From NCBI GenBank assembly GCA_037176905.1, contig JBBBWG010007502.1, forward strand, positions 1 to 20,931: a stretch of 20,931 nucleotides of DNA. Direction: 5' to 3'. Below the pieces are notes generated by a model that did no database searches, was not told where the DNA came from, and saw only the letters and a program-made list of their open reading frames with translations. Made by a program: the position numbers and the translations under genes. Below are positions 8,365 through 19,058 of this stretch, piece by piece (position 1 is the first letter of the stretch; every line of letters begins with the position of its first letter). Origin of the DNA: Azolla pinnata (Eukaryota > Streptophyta > Polypodiopsida > Salviniales > Salviniaceae).

Positions 8365-11300
8365 ATGGATCGATCTGATGCGATCCTGTTTAGCGAGGAG
8401 CTCGAGATCAATGGCAAATCCGTGAAGGCCATTCTCGACAGCACCGGCTTCTTGCAGTGGTTCAGCTCCTCCTCCTCCTACTCCTACGTCTCTTGCTCCT
8501 CCTGCTCCTCCGCCTGCTCCTCTTGCTCTTCCTACCCTAGATCTTACTCCTCTTCAGACGAAATCACCAGCCTGTTCCTCCCTTCCGACGTCCTTGGAGT
8601 TAGCTTAGGCCCTTCGTCGCTCACCATCTACTCGTTCCAATTGGAGAAGCAGAGCCGCAGGTCTGTTCTCTGCTGCCTTGGACGCAGGGAATCGGAGGAG
8701 AAGAGAGTTTACAGAGAGATTGTCTTACAAGCTACTTCCCCGAGCTCTCTCCAGGCTTGGCATCAGGCCATCATCTCCTTCATACCTTCGGGTAAGCTCC
8801 CCCTCCCAATTTTCTACACATCTGTTACCCGAATTCAAATCGGTTGCATAAAACATCTGGTGAATTCTCCGATATCCCGATAATCGATTCTTTCGCTGCC
8901 ATTGCTGTGATGTGCGAACACATTCTTTGAAACTGGATGGAGTTGCATCATCAATTAAACTTCACACCCGCATGAGCAAATTCTTTGAAACTGTTTGGCC
9001 TTCACTCTTCTTGAGGAGCAATTGCGGTGCATGTCTAGGCTTTTTTTTTTCTAGCAGAAGTTCCTTTGTGAAAAAAATAGATTGTGAACGTGCATACCAT
9101 CAATACCATTCGAATTCCCTTGGGTAATGAATAGGTTGATAAAAAATGGGTTTGGGTATTTGAGCAACTGTACATATGAACATCTATCCCACACAAAATG
9201 CCGCCTTGTAAAGATGTATTGAATCCTTTCTCATATCTATCTATCTCTCTATCTCTCTCTCTCTCTCTATCTATCTATCTATGCATCAATTTCCTAAAAA
9301 CGGATATTTGTATTTGAGTTGCTGTACATATAAACATTTTATGCCACACAAATTTTCTCCTGGAAAAAATAACAGGTCGGCACTTCTTCACATGTATATC
9401 ATCTCTCTTCCCTTTTAAACATTCTCGTCAGCCTTGATCTTTATTTCTATTTCATAAATTTTCTAAACCATTGATTCCTAGAAATCTATTTTGTGTCAGC
9501 CTCCTTGAATCATCAATGAATTGATCTTTGATATACGTATATTTATGTCGATCTGCATACATTTTATTGTACTTCTGCTTATTTGCTTATGTTTGAATAC
9601 AATAATGCATGCATCATAGTTCATATGTGACCTTCTACTTTTGTGCAGATCGGCCCAGACGACTCTTGATTTTTCTTAATCCTTTTGGGGGAAAAAAGCT
9701 TGCAAAGAAAATTTTCCAAGAGAGAGTGGCACCACTTCTTGTTGCTGCTGGAATCGACTATACTTTGAAAGGTTTTCACTCTAAAGAGTCAAGAGTTCGC
9801 TCACGTTTTTTGTAAAACTACCAAGTCTAACATCTAGAAAATTTTCTGTATGCTCTACAGACAACAAGGAAGACACATGCTTCTGATAAAATATATTCTC
9901 ACAAATAAATATCAGTCTGATTTCTCATTTTCTGTCCCCATGATATAGCAGAGAATGTCGCAGATTCTTTTAATCATGTTGTGCTTAGAGGCTGGTGAGG
10001 ATAGAGGACCAGCACCTGGGGGTTTAGATTTGCTCAGCTTCCTGTGTCCTGTATGTGTTCTCCTTGGTGTTTAGAATTTGTTCTTTTGGCTAGCTCTATC
10101 CGAGAAAGATCTAATCTTCTGCAACATCCATACACCATCGTATGAATTTTACAATGTGCTGTAAAACTGGTAAAACGGTCAATGAAAGAAGATGGTTTTC
10201 CATTGTGGGCCAGCAGTAACAAGAAATGATCAAAGCAAATTTGATAGCACAATGTGTTAGAGTGTAGAGTCAATAGACCCAGACCATTACCGTGAACCAG
10301 ACTGAAATGATCAGGACGTATTTATGTTTCACCAAGATTTTTGCTTGTTATAATGTGAAAGTGTGTCATAATGTTGACGGAAACATGCAATTCTGAAGAT
10401 AGATAGCGACAAGACATGCATAGAAGTGATACTTGTTGTAGTTGGTTGGTTGTCAAGTGTAATACATCCATTGGCAGAGATTGGGCATGTTGGTGTGGCC
10501 CAGGATTGTGCCTCTGTTCTACCTGTGGCATCTGTGATCACTATAATGGAAATAATAAGAATTGCATACATGCCCATATCAACTGGTGTAAGAGATGTGT
10601 ATGGTGTTCATGACTAATGCATTCAGATCCTGAATATGCTCTTCTTTCTTGTTAACCCCTCTCCATTTTTCAGTCCCAGTTTTATATTGACATGTTTCTA
10701 TGACAGAGACACAATTTCGGCAGCATGCCAAGGACTTGGCAAAGACTATGGATCTTTTTGGTTATGATGGTATTGTTTGCGTCAGTGGAGATGGTATTCT
10801 GTTAGAGGTATTTTTCTGTTTTAATGAGTGTTTTCAAAGTAAAGAACCATGAGAATCTCATCAAATATGTACTTTCTGATTGGCATCATCTCTCTTGCAT
10901 GAGTACTGTCCTGGAACCTTTGACAACATGAATCATAGATAGATAACCGTAACCTATGAGGAAAGTTTATGTTATCCAATTCTTTCTTCTCTTGGAAGAA
11001 AAAATGTCAAAAGTGTTCTGGAACAATTATGTAGGAATGGAAGAGCATAGGCTCGGTTATGAATGTGCTATGAGATTAGAATTGATATAAATGGATTAGG
11101 TGAAGATGAATTCTGTCTTGCAGGTTTTGAATGGACTATTGGAACGTGGGGATTGGGAGAATGCAATCAAAATTCCCTTGGGTGTTATACCAGCTGGTGA
11201 GTTTTTTATTTCCATGTGAAGGGCCCACCACTAACAGTTGTACGTCTTGGTTTTTCTATATGCTTTCCTGATATTACTTTGCATATTTTGCCTTTGAGTT

Positions 11301-13200
11301 ATGGGTATGCAGGCACTGGAAATGGAATGGCAAAGTCATTGTTGCATAGTGTGAATGAGGCATGCAATGTGGAGAATGCTACATTTGCAATCATTCAAGG
11401 TCACAACTTTGACTTCTGTCAGGATAAAAAATATATCTGTATCTTCATTGCTCTATGTTACTGTTAGAGGATTCAAAATCGCATTTCTCTTGTGCTACCT
11501 CAGGCTATAAGCAACAGCTGGATGTTTCAACTGTTGCACAAGGGAAAACACGTTCCTACAGTCTTCTCCTGCTCACATGGGGTTTGTATTTTGCTACAAA
11601 TTTATTTGTTTGGTTTTTAATGATCCTAATGTTCAACACGTCTTGTAACTTTTAGAGAAATGTTTTACAGGTCTCATAGCAGATGTTGATATTGAATCTG
11701 AAAAGTTGCGAAGCTTAGGTTCTCTACGAATTGATATTTATGTAAGCTCAGAATCCCCACTGTTCCTTCAGAAGTCCCGTTCCCCATGAATCTAGTATGT
11801 ATTGAAGTACTCTATGTGGCAAATTCAGTAGGGTATGTATCCTTGAAATGAGTGTGGAAAGCATATTCTTTGTCATATATGCATGTGGTCGAGTATGCTT
11901 GCATGAGATGATAGATTCATATACAACTCATCATTGAAACCTAACCTCAACTTCATTTGGAAACGTTTTGAATTCCTTTTGACAGCATCAGAATTCATTG
12001 CAATACAAAGTGCTTAGTTTGATACCATCTGAAAAACTCTTTTGCAATTATTAATTGTTTGTTGATCATCCATTTTTTTATTCCATCGATATAAATTATG
12101 TGCTCTTTTAGGCAGCATCTTACTGCATTTCTGTTACAAAATATTGGATGCAACACTGGCATCCGATTACTCCCTAATTATTTAGTGAGTTCCTTTTCAG
12201 ATCCTCCCTCATAGATCTTTATAATTTTCAGGCTATGTTCCGGGTTTTACAGCTTTGGAAGTACTCAGGCACCTTAGCTTATATTCCTGCTCCTGGTTAT
12301 GAAGGGTCAGGGGAATCTATTAATGCTGATTATGCAGAAGTATTTGTTACGGAGAGCATCATCTTCCCTGTGTCAAATAACAGTGACGGGTCTGGAATTC
12401 AGGAAGATATTGGGTATGGATATCCAGGGCCTGCCTCCCTCCCTGGAGATATTGCATGGAGATCGATCCGAGGTGAATTTGTACTTGTCTGGCTTATGAA
12501 TGTTCCTTGGGCTGCAGAGGATGTTCATGCAGCCCCATCGGCAAAAGTAAATATCCGATTGCTTATTTGCTTGTTATCTTTGGCATCGGTTCCTTATCAT
12601 GCACCTCTTCTTGTCTTCCTGCAGTTTGCCGACGGCTTCCTCGATCTGATTATTGTTAAGGATTGCCCACGAGCAGCCCTACTCTCTTTGTTCCTCAAAT
12701 TAAGCGATGGAAGCCATGTGAATTCGCAATATGTGGAGTATTTGAAAGTTAATATATATTGTGGTTCTTTGTGGTTTGTGTGGGATTGCTGGTTCTATGA
12801 ACTTATAATGATAGCCTTCCCAACTCAGGGCTTAGAAGATCAATCGATCCATACCAATAAGCAGATAGATTTGATCTTCCATGAACTGAGCTTTAATGTG
12901 ACTAAGATGTGTCTAAATCTGTTGCATGGAAATGAGAACCCCTTTTGATACTCTGAATTGTGTTGCCCTCAGGTAAAGGCTTTCCGTTTGTGTCCAGGCG
13001 GGCGAGTAGATTCGGGAATACAAGGAGGATACATTAATGTAGATGGGGAAGTACTTGCGAGAGGCAATGGAGCATATGGAGATGGAAGCAAAGATCCGAT
13101 GTCTTATGGACCGATTATTGAGGTGACAGTAGACAAAGGTCTTGCTACGATGTTCAGTCCTCAACCGAGGTCGTCAGTCCGCAGAGATTTGTATATATGA
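8365..13200 (+). CDS. SPHK: Sphingosine (long-chain-base) kinase, complete, ten exons
   Basis: Phosphorylates sphingoid bases with ATP; in plants the product signals in stomatal and stress responses. Exons: 8365-8791, 9649-9771, 10707-10807, 11124-11196, 11313-11399, 11504-11581, 11671-11741, 12232-12546, 12625-12747, 12973-13200. They join in phase to 541 residues; all introns are GT-AG. Residues 1-142 resemble the N-terminal region of plant kinases but hold a Ser/Cys-rich stretch (about 34-64). The catalytic domain starts near 143: LLIFLNPFGGKK, YDGIVCVSGDG (catalytic SGDG 210-213), IPAGTGNGMAKSLL (about 239-251), then LDVSTVAQGKT, WGLIADVDIESEK, PSAKFADGFLDLIIVKDC and YLKVKAFRL, ending GLATMFSPQPR. 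All key kinase motifs are intact. Start chosen as the first ATG whose frame fits the family. An upstream ATG at 8082 opens an overlapping out-of-frame reading. The nearest gene is the convergent PPR gene, ending 1.7 kb downstream. Confidence 0.95.
9235..9282 (+). repeat. CTAT/CT microsatellite in kinase intron 1
   Basis: CTAT units on both sides of a pure CT run. It lies mid-intron, away from splice sites. Confidence 0.9.
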
Positions 13201-14664
13201 CAACATTGGGGAGGTGGGGGCCTCGATGCTCTTACTATATTCTTTACTACCATTCAAAATTTATGAAGAAAATAATTTTTTTTGCACTTGTTTTCTTATT
13301 CATATGGGAAGCCCTTTTTTTTTTTACTTACCGACATTTTGTTGATTGATGAGATGATGTGGTCATGAAGGTAGGCATATTGCCATGGACCGGACCTCTT
13401 CAGAAAGGCTAAAGAATTCGAGTTTAATACCATAGTGATTTTGGTAATATTTTGTAAGGATATAAACATTGTACTATTATCGAGTTTGCTAACAGTAGTC
13501 AATGTAAATTATGTGTGTAAGTTTAATATCAGTTGTAAATGGGCTTTACCATCCTAGTAAAGATAGACTTCTAAGATATTTAAACTGACGAGTGAGTGAA
13601 TCTGATGTGCATCATGGATTCACTTATCTTCACTTGCCGAAAGACCATCTTCTGCTCGGGATTTCTCCTATTATAGAAACATATCAGTTCAATTGTAGTC
13701 TGGGAAGCATTTCACAAAAGGCAGCATGCATTTGTATTGCGCTCGAGCATCACCTTGTCTGGAATTACGAGGACTTGGATACAGTTTTTCAACGCAAACT
13801 GTTAGATTATGAGACATCTTTGAGCGCTCAAAATGCCCAGCTGTGGAAAAGAAGAGAGTATACAAATCAGCATGACATATCATGTCTCCAAATCGATTAA
13901 GTTTCAGTTCAGTTCTATGTATTATTTTGCCCAATCCTGGTTTTATTTCCAATTTACTTATGTATCTAAACAGAACCAAAGAATCATATCTCCAGTAACT
14001 GTGAGCAACCAGAACCACTGACCAGTTTCACCCAACACTATGAGCTCGGAGAACACCATTTTCATCATCCAAGCTGATGCCTTTCATATAAATCCTCCAA
14101 ACACTCCTCATATCTACATCATAAAACTGTTTGTGTTCAACTAAGGAGAAAATCTGGTATCATGATTCATCTCCTTTGTTTGTTCTGACCTCCACTTTAG
14201 ACCTGATTTTTTATTAGGTCTCCATCTCATCGATTGAGGCATCAAGCCTTCATTTCGGTTGAGTCATGATACATGTCTACTGGAAGGAAGACACATTGCT
14301 TGAAGTTGAAACGTGCGGTTCACCAAACAGAGTTTTTCCCCAGCTAAATGCTTTGTTTGTCATGCCCAATCACTGTTGTAACAGTATTTTCCATGGGCCA
14401 TCATCCGATGAAGTGCTTCATGAAGGATTGAACTTCAAGTTTTATCCCTAACCACAAAATTAAGGATATGATCGACCAAGCTCACTACACTAGGGCATCC
14501 TTTCCATCCTTCGAGGTGAATGCCCCTTGTGCCTTGATTTGGCAAATGGGAGAAAATAATATTTTGTGACTGATTTTGTGCTCTTCTCCTCAGGATTCTT
14601 GTCATTAAACACAAGATCGAAGCCAATTGAGCCAATTGCAGCAGCTGATGGTGCCAACAAGCCA
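13201..14664. other. Convergent intergenic region between kinase and PPR genes; no gene seen
   Basis: Contains the kinase 3' UTR and, further right, the PPR 3' side. The sequence is AT-rich with stop-rich frames. The longest frames (about 100 codons, 13592-13900 and its antisense) show no domain, repeats or biased composition and I regard them as chance. T-runs occur near 13275 and 13313-13324. No tRNA or other structured RNA was recognised. Confidence 0.6.
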
Positions 14665-14835
14665 AACCTTCTACCTTCAGGAGCTCACCACCCAAGTTCC
14701 AACACAGAGCGCAGCCCAACTGTCACCATTCTCGATGTTAATCACTCAAATCACCATACATGTTTGCCAGACTGACATAAGCCATTGAACAGTCTGCTTG
14801 AACACCTGTTCAGCGACATGCAGATTCCCCCAAGT
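14665..14835 (-). repeat. Tandem duplicate of the PPR gene's 3' end
   Basis: Direct repeat of 14847 to about 15030, which covers roughly the last 115 bp of PPR coding sequence, its stop and about 65 bp of 3' UTR. Both copies share CTTGAACACCTGTTCAGC, CAGATTCCCCC, GCCAGA-TGACATA and AATCACTCAAATCAC, including the stop codon (TTA on + at 14738-14740 and 14914-14916). The distal copy has lost about 19 bp of coding sequence (46 bp against 27 between the same anchors). It is non-coding now. Confidence 0.9.
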
Positions 14836-14913
14836 GTCAACCTCCGAATCTTCTAGCTTCAGGAGCACACCACCCAGCACATGGCACAACCCCACTGGCT
14901 CCATTCTTCATAT

Positions 14914-17207
14914 TTAATCACTCAAATCACTGTAAATATTTGCCAGATTGACATAGGCGACAGCATCGATCTTGTTCAATTGAACTGCCTGCTTGAACAC
15001 CTGTTCAGCAAGACGCAGATTCCCCCACTTCTTACAAGCACTGAGTAGGCTATGCCACGCAACAAGATCCGGATCATCTCTCATTTTACTGATCGTATAC
15101 ACCATATTCTCCAACTGGCCAGCCCGACCAAGTATGTCCAGCATACATGTATGGTGCTCAAGTGATGGGATGACCTTGTACTCATCACTACTTAGAAGTT
15201 CAAAGAATATCCTCCCTTCATCTGGCAACCCTGCATGACTACTTGCATTCAGTACATTTAATAGCGTCACTGCGTTTGGCCATATTAGTCCTTCCCTCAG
15301 CATTTCATTCAAGAGACGAAAAACCATGTTACATTCACCAAGCTGGGCATACCCACACATGAGCTTGTTCCACGATACTACATCCCGGGTCACGAGTTTG
15401 TTGAACACTTCCTGTGCTGTTGAACATGCCCCACATTTTGCATACATATCAATCAATGCGTTTCCAAGCGATAGTTCTTCTTCTGAAATTGTGGTGAACT
15501 CTCTATGGATACGTTCACCTTTATCTAGTGATCCAATGCAAGCACAAGCTTTTAGAGCGGTAGCAATCGTCACGACACTGGGAGACACACCCTCCTCTTT
15601 CATTTGCTCAAAGAGTCGAAGTGCTTCAAAACCATCCCCGTTTTCAGCATACCCTGTGATCAGCGCTGTCCAGGACACTGTATCATGGGCCGAAAGACTA
15701 TTGAAAGCCTCTCTAGCCTTAGGGAGTGAACCGCATTCAGCATACATTTTGATCAAAGCGCTAGCTACAGTAACATCTGTCTCCAAGCCTCTTCTACAGA
15801 TCCTGACATGCACCTTTTCTCCCTTTTCCAAGTCGGACATGCATGCGCATGCTTTGCAAATAGTAATGAATGTGTCTACATCCGGAAGAACTTCCTCAGC
15901 CTGCATTTGCTCAAAACATCTGAACGCTTGTTCAGCATAATCGTGGTCCACATACCCTGCAAGTAATGCATTCCAGAGAACCACATCTTTAAGCTGAACC
16001 CTATCAAACACCTCCTGTGCTTTTTGATGTACACCACATTTTGCATACATGTCAACCAGTGCACAGGAAACAAGAGCATTCTCTTCTATACCTCTTCTCG
16101 AGATCTCAGCATGTATAGCCATGCCTTTGTCTAGCGCATGGATGCTTGCACATGCATTCAGGCCAGAAGTAAAAGCAACAGCATCAGGGGTTATTCCCTT
16201 CTTTTGCATTTTCTCGAAGCCAGCAAGTGCTTCTTCGCAATAAGCATGCTGAGTGTAGCCTTCGATCAATGCAGTCCAAGCAACAACATTTTGGCATTGG
16301 AGCTTTTCTATGACCGTCTTTGCCGAATCGAGCACCCCGCACTTGGCATAAATATCAACCAAAGCACTCCCAACATGTTGGCTTACTTCCAATCCTATCC
16401 GAACTATCTCATCATGTATTTGCATCCCCTTCCGGATGTCCTTGATCGTACCACAGGCATTCAGTGCACAAACATAAGAGACAGACGATGGAACGAGCCC
16501 TTCTCTTTGCATTTGGTCGAACAGATTGAGGGCATCTGCACCATATCCATATGTGGAATACCCAGAAATGAGAGAATTCCACGAAACCACATCTCTGAAG
16601 GGAAGCTTGTCAAAGACTTCATGCGCTTTTCTGAGCAAGCCACATTTAGCAAGAGCATCAACCAATGCACTTCCGAGGAATCGGTCATGATCCAGCGATC
16701 CTTGTCTTACGATGTGCTCGAGGATTTCACCGCACAGTATTCGATCGCCGAGATTGGCACAGGCTTTCAGCAGCGAAATAAAAGTAGGACCTGTCAAGCA
16801 CACGGCGGAATCTTGATGTTGAGCGAGCTTCCGGTAAAGGCACAAGGCGTCCTGAAGCTCCCCGTGCTCGACATAGCCAGCGATAAGCGCATTCCAAGAA
16901 GATTTGGTCCGATAAGGCAATCCGTCGAAGACGCTCCGGGCATGGGACAGACTGCCGACGTCGACGAGCATGGGGACGAGGCGGTTTCCGAGGGACGGGT
17001 GGGTGTGGAAGCCATGGCTCTGCACGTGCCTGTGGACAGAGAGAACTTCTTGCGGAGGATTGCCCCGCCGCCTGCACTTGTGGAGGATGCAGGCGAAGTC
17101 CTGGACGGAAGGAGGGGGCAAGAGGCCGTGCTCCAGGGAAGACAGGGATTCCTGGAGGCTCAGATCGCTCCATCCTTTGGCTCCATGGCCTGCCTGCTTC
17201 TTCTTCT

Positions 17208-17241
<34 letters not shown>

Positions 17242-17268
17242 CGCAGGAACCTGCAGAGCGAGCTCCAT
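14914..17268 (-). CDS. PLS-class pentatricopeptide-repeat protein, E domain cut short
   Basis: Intronless, 784 residues. PPR proteins of this class bind organellar RNA, mostly as specificity factors for C-to-U (and U-to-C) editing. About 20 motifs follow in P-L-S order: P motifs with VSWNALIAGY wording, L motifs such as LNACGTIKDIRKGMQIH, and S motifs such as SALVDMYAKCG. The last motifs match E1 (LVAWHSLLSACKKWGN) and the first dozen residues of E2 (AVAYVNLANIYSDLSD), then TAA; no E+ or DYW deaminase follows, so editing would need a deaminase in trans. Start: the ATG at 17268 is the first ATG in frame; the open frame runs further 5' but begins at a GTG in the G-box region. The N-terminus has ten threonines (11-20) and four lysines from an ACG microsatellite, then a weakly basic leader that may target an organelle. 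It diverges from the inhibitor-like gene. Confidence 0.93.
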
Positions 17269-17321
17269 GGATTTCTCTGCGCTGAACAAAACGCGCGCTT
17301 TCCTTCTCGCAGTTGTGGCAG

Positions 17322-17420
17322 GGTCCACGTGGCAGCAGCCGTCCACGTGGCGGCACGCGACTGGGCGGGGTCCACGTGGCGGCAGGCGATTGCACGGCCC
17401 GGCGGCCCGCGTCCACGTGG
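17322..17420 (-). promoter_or_regulatory. Cluster of four G-boxes upstream of the PPR start
   Basis: Perfect CACGTG cores at 17326-17331, 17344-17349, 17373-17378 and 17414-17419, each embedded in the nearly palindromic word GTCCACGTGGC. The nearest lies 58 bp and the farthest 146 bp 5' of the PPR ATG. In plants the extended CCACGTGGC form is bound by bZIP (ABRE/GBF) and bHLH (PIF, MYC) factors. The flanks of the copies are also alike, so the cluster probably grew by short tandem duplication. Confidence 0.7.
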
Positions 17421-18457
17421 CAGCGTGCGATTGGACCCGAAGAGACCGCGCCCCCGCTTCGCCTCATCGTAGTGGCGCGTGATGCTGAATGAAACACCGC
17501 CCACATAATCGGCAGTTTTTCTTCCTTTTTTTCCCCCTTAATGACGGGACAAATCTCGTTTAAGAGCCCAAATCGTTCTTCTTAACGACCTTGATCAAGT
17601 GCTTACACAAAGTGATTAAACTCCCCCTCGTTAAAGAACCCCGATCTGATCCGCGCATGAACATCCGTCGTCGTATGAGCGTGAATCTAAGCTCCGATTC
17701 CCAGATCTTCCAAGGAGACGAATCCCAGTTTAGGGTTCACGGCTAAAAGGTTCGTCTGCTCAGGATTTTTGTACACAAAGGATCGATGTCAGAACAAAGC
17801 AAGAGTTTGAAAGATTGAAGGAAGATATAAGAGAATAGAAAAAGAGAGAAGAGTGGATGGATAAAAGAAGAGTGGGTTTTTTCGAATGCAATAAGTACAA
17901 GGAGGAGTTAGATACACGGTCGGCTTGGAGCTGAGGACTGATGCTGATTCGAACTGATTCAATCTGATCTATATGTCTCAATTCAGAGGTTTTTCTGGAA
18001 TGTTTTAGATCTAAAATATTCGAGGAGGATGTTCTAAAAGATTCTAGAATGTTTCAGAAAGTTCTAGAGTTTTCTCTAAATACAATAATCTATATTATTA
18101 AAAAAGATAGTTTTTATCATTTCATGTCATGATTGGCTACGTCAATGGTTAGGCTTCACATTATATAGTACGAGAGATCTTAAGTTTAAGTTCAGGTGAA
18201 GCAAAAAAATCAACTGATTCTTGACAATCGAGTAGCCACAAGCATAAGAGAAGACGTCTTAGCGCTCCTTGTCCGATGCGCTCGGGTCTCGAAACCCTAA
18301 ACTGCAAGCAAAGCGTGGATGGAGTTTGTGCTTTCCAGATTCCCTTAACCCTCAACCCTAAACCCTAAAATGAAGAAGACAAAAGAAGGAGTAAGAAGAA
18401 GAAGAAGAAGAAGAGCAACAGAAGACATCGTTGAGAATCTTAAAACTACCGGAAAAA
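17421..18457. other. Intergenic region between the divergent PPR and inhibitor-like genes
   Basis: Ordinary AT-rich sequence with a T/C-run at 17517-17537, a heat-shock-element-like array (listed separately), a few CCCTAAA words at 18291-18301 and 18355-18368, and a GAA-rich stretch at 18395-18415. No coding region was recognised. Confidence 0.55.
17992..18080. promoter_or_regulatory. Phased TTC/GAA array resembling a heat-shock element
   Basis: Triplets spaced exactly five bases apart: TTC 18032, AAA 18037, TTC 18042, GAA 18047, TTT 18052, GAA 18057, TTC 18062, GAG 18067, TTC 18072, TAA 18077. The core at 18042-18064 has four of five perfect alternating units, the arrangement bound by heat-shock-factor trimers. 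A second, shorter set sits at 17993-18010 (TTC, GAA, TTT, GAT). It is about 725 bp 5' of the PPR ATG and about 1.1 kb 5' of the inhibitor-like ATG; which gene, if either, it serves is unclear. Confidence 0.5.
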
Positions 18458-18800
18458 CTCCTAATAAAATTATAAATTACACTTTAACGCACGTACCAAA
18501 ATGAGACATCACAAATTTCTAATCCCTTCTTGCTAGCTGATCCTAATCGATTTCCTTTCTGCATTCGAGTAGCAAAAAGTTAGCAATTCCGGAATCGAAA
18601 TCTAACGGATTAACGCGTCGGTTTAGTATTTAGTGAGTTGTCGAAACTTTGATCGAACTCACAATGAATCGATGTGGTGTTTAATCGATCGAACCCGCGC
18701 GTTAATTTGTTCTGTTTTTTTAACACTAAAAAGGCGGTAATTTTTTCAGTTCGGACAGGCGCCCAAAACCGTAATTGACAACATTGTGACGCAAAATAAC
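18458..18800 (-). mobile_element. Third, most decayed copy of the MITE family
   Basis: Matches the 5230-5620 copy in direct orientation and the 6335-6672 copy in reverse: ATCGATTTCCTTTCTGCATT, GTTAGCAATT, TTAACGCGT and AACTCACAAT in order. The ends have decayed; ATTACACTTTAACGC on the left and AGGCGCCCAAAACCGTAATT on the right recall the family termini. Boundaries are approximate and no target duplication is visible. It ends just before the hexanucleotide array upstream of the inhibitor-like gene. Confidence 0.65.
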
Positions 18801-18817
18801 TATGATTATCAGTAATG

Positions 18818-18865
18818 GCAAACGCAAACGCAAACGCAAACGCAAACGCAAACGCAAACGCAAAC
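18818..18865 (+). repeat. GCAAAC hexanucleotide array, eight units
   Basis: Eight perfect GCAAAC units. Being a multiple of three, it reads as an uninterrupted Lys-Arg string in one frame that is open into the downstream gene, but it lies about 290 bp before the chosen start and probably is promoter or leader DNA. Confidence 0.95.
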
Positions 18866-18926
18866 GCAGGGCGGCGGAGAAGCAAGCGAACCGACGCCCG
18901 CAAACACACCGGGAGTCAGAGGGGAA

Positions 18927-18949
18927 GAGAGAGAGAGAGAGAGAGAGAA
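18927..18949 (+). repeat. GA microsatellite
   Basis: About 11 GA units upstream of the inhibitor-like gene. GAGA-type tracts are frequent in plant promoters and 5' UTRs. Confidence 0.9.
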
Positions 18950-19042
18950 GAGGAGGCGAAGAGGCGCGCCTCTTTGTGGAGCGAAGCGTAGGGAAGGAGA
19001 AAATCGGAGAAGCTCATGATTCCCCCATGGAGCCGATCCCGT

Positions 19043-19058
19043 GTATATATATATATAC
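19043..19058 (+). promoter_or_regulatory. Possible TATA region of the inhibitor-like gene
   Basis: GTGTATATATATATATACAC lies about 100 bp 5' of the chosen ATG, a fitting place for a TATA box with a short leader. It is also simply a TA microsatellite, and a GATC tetranucleotide run follows at about 19090-19110, so the promoter reading is tentative. Confidence 0.35.

Noticed and set aside
13592-13900. 102-codon open frame after the kinase gene
   Set aside because: No domain, no compositional bias and a comparable antisense frame in the same place; typical of chance.
16138-17472. 444-codon open frame on the + strand antisense to the PPR gene
   Set aside because: It is a shadow of the PPR codon pattern, has no domain, and the PPR reading explains the conservation of repeats along its whole length.
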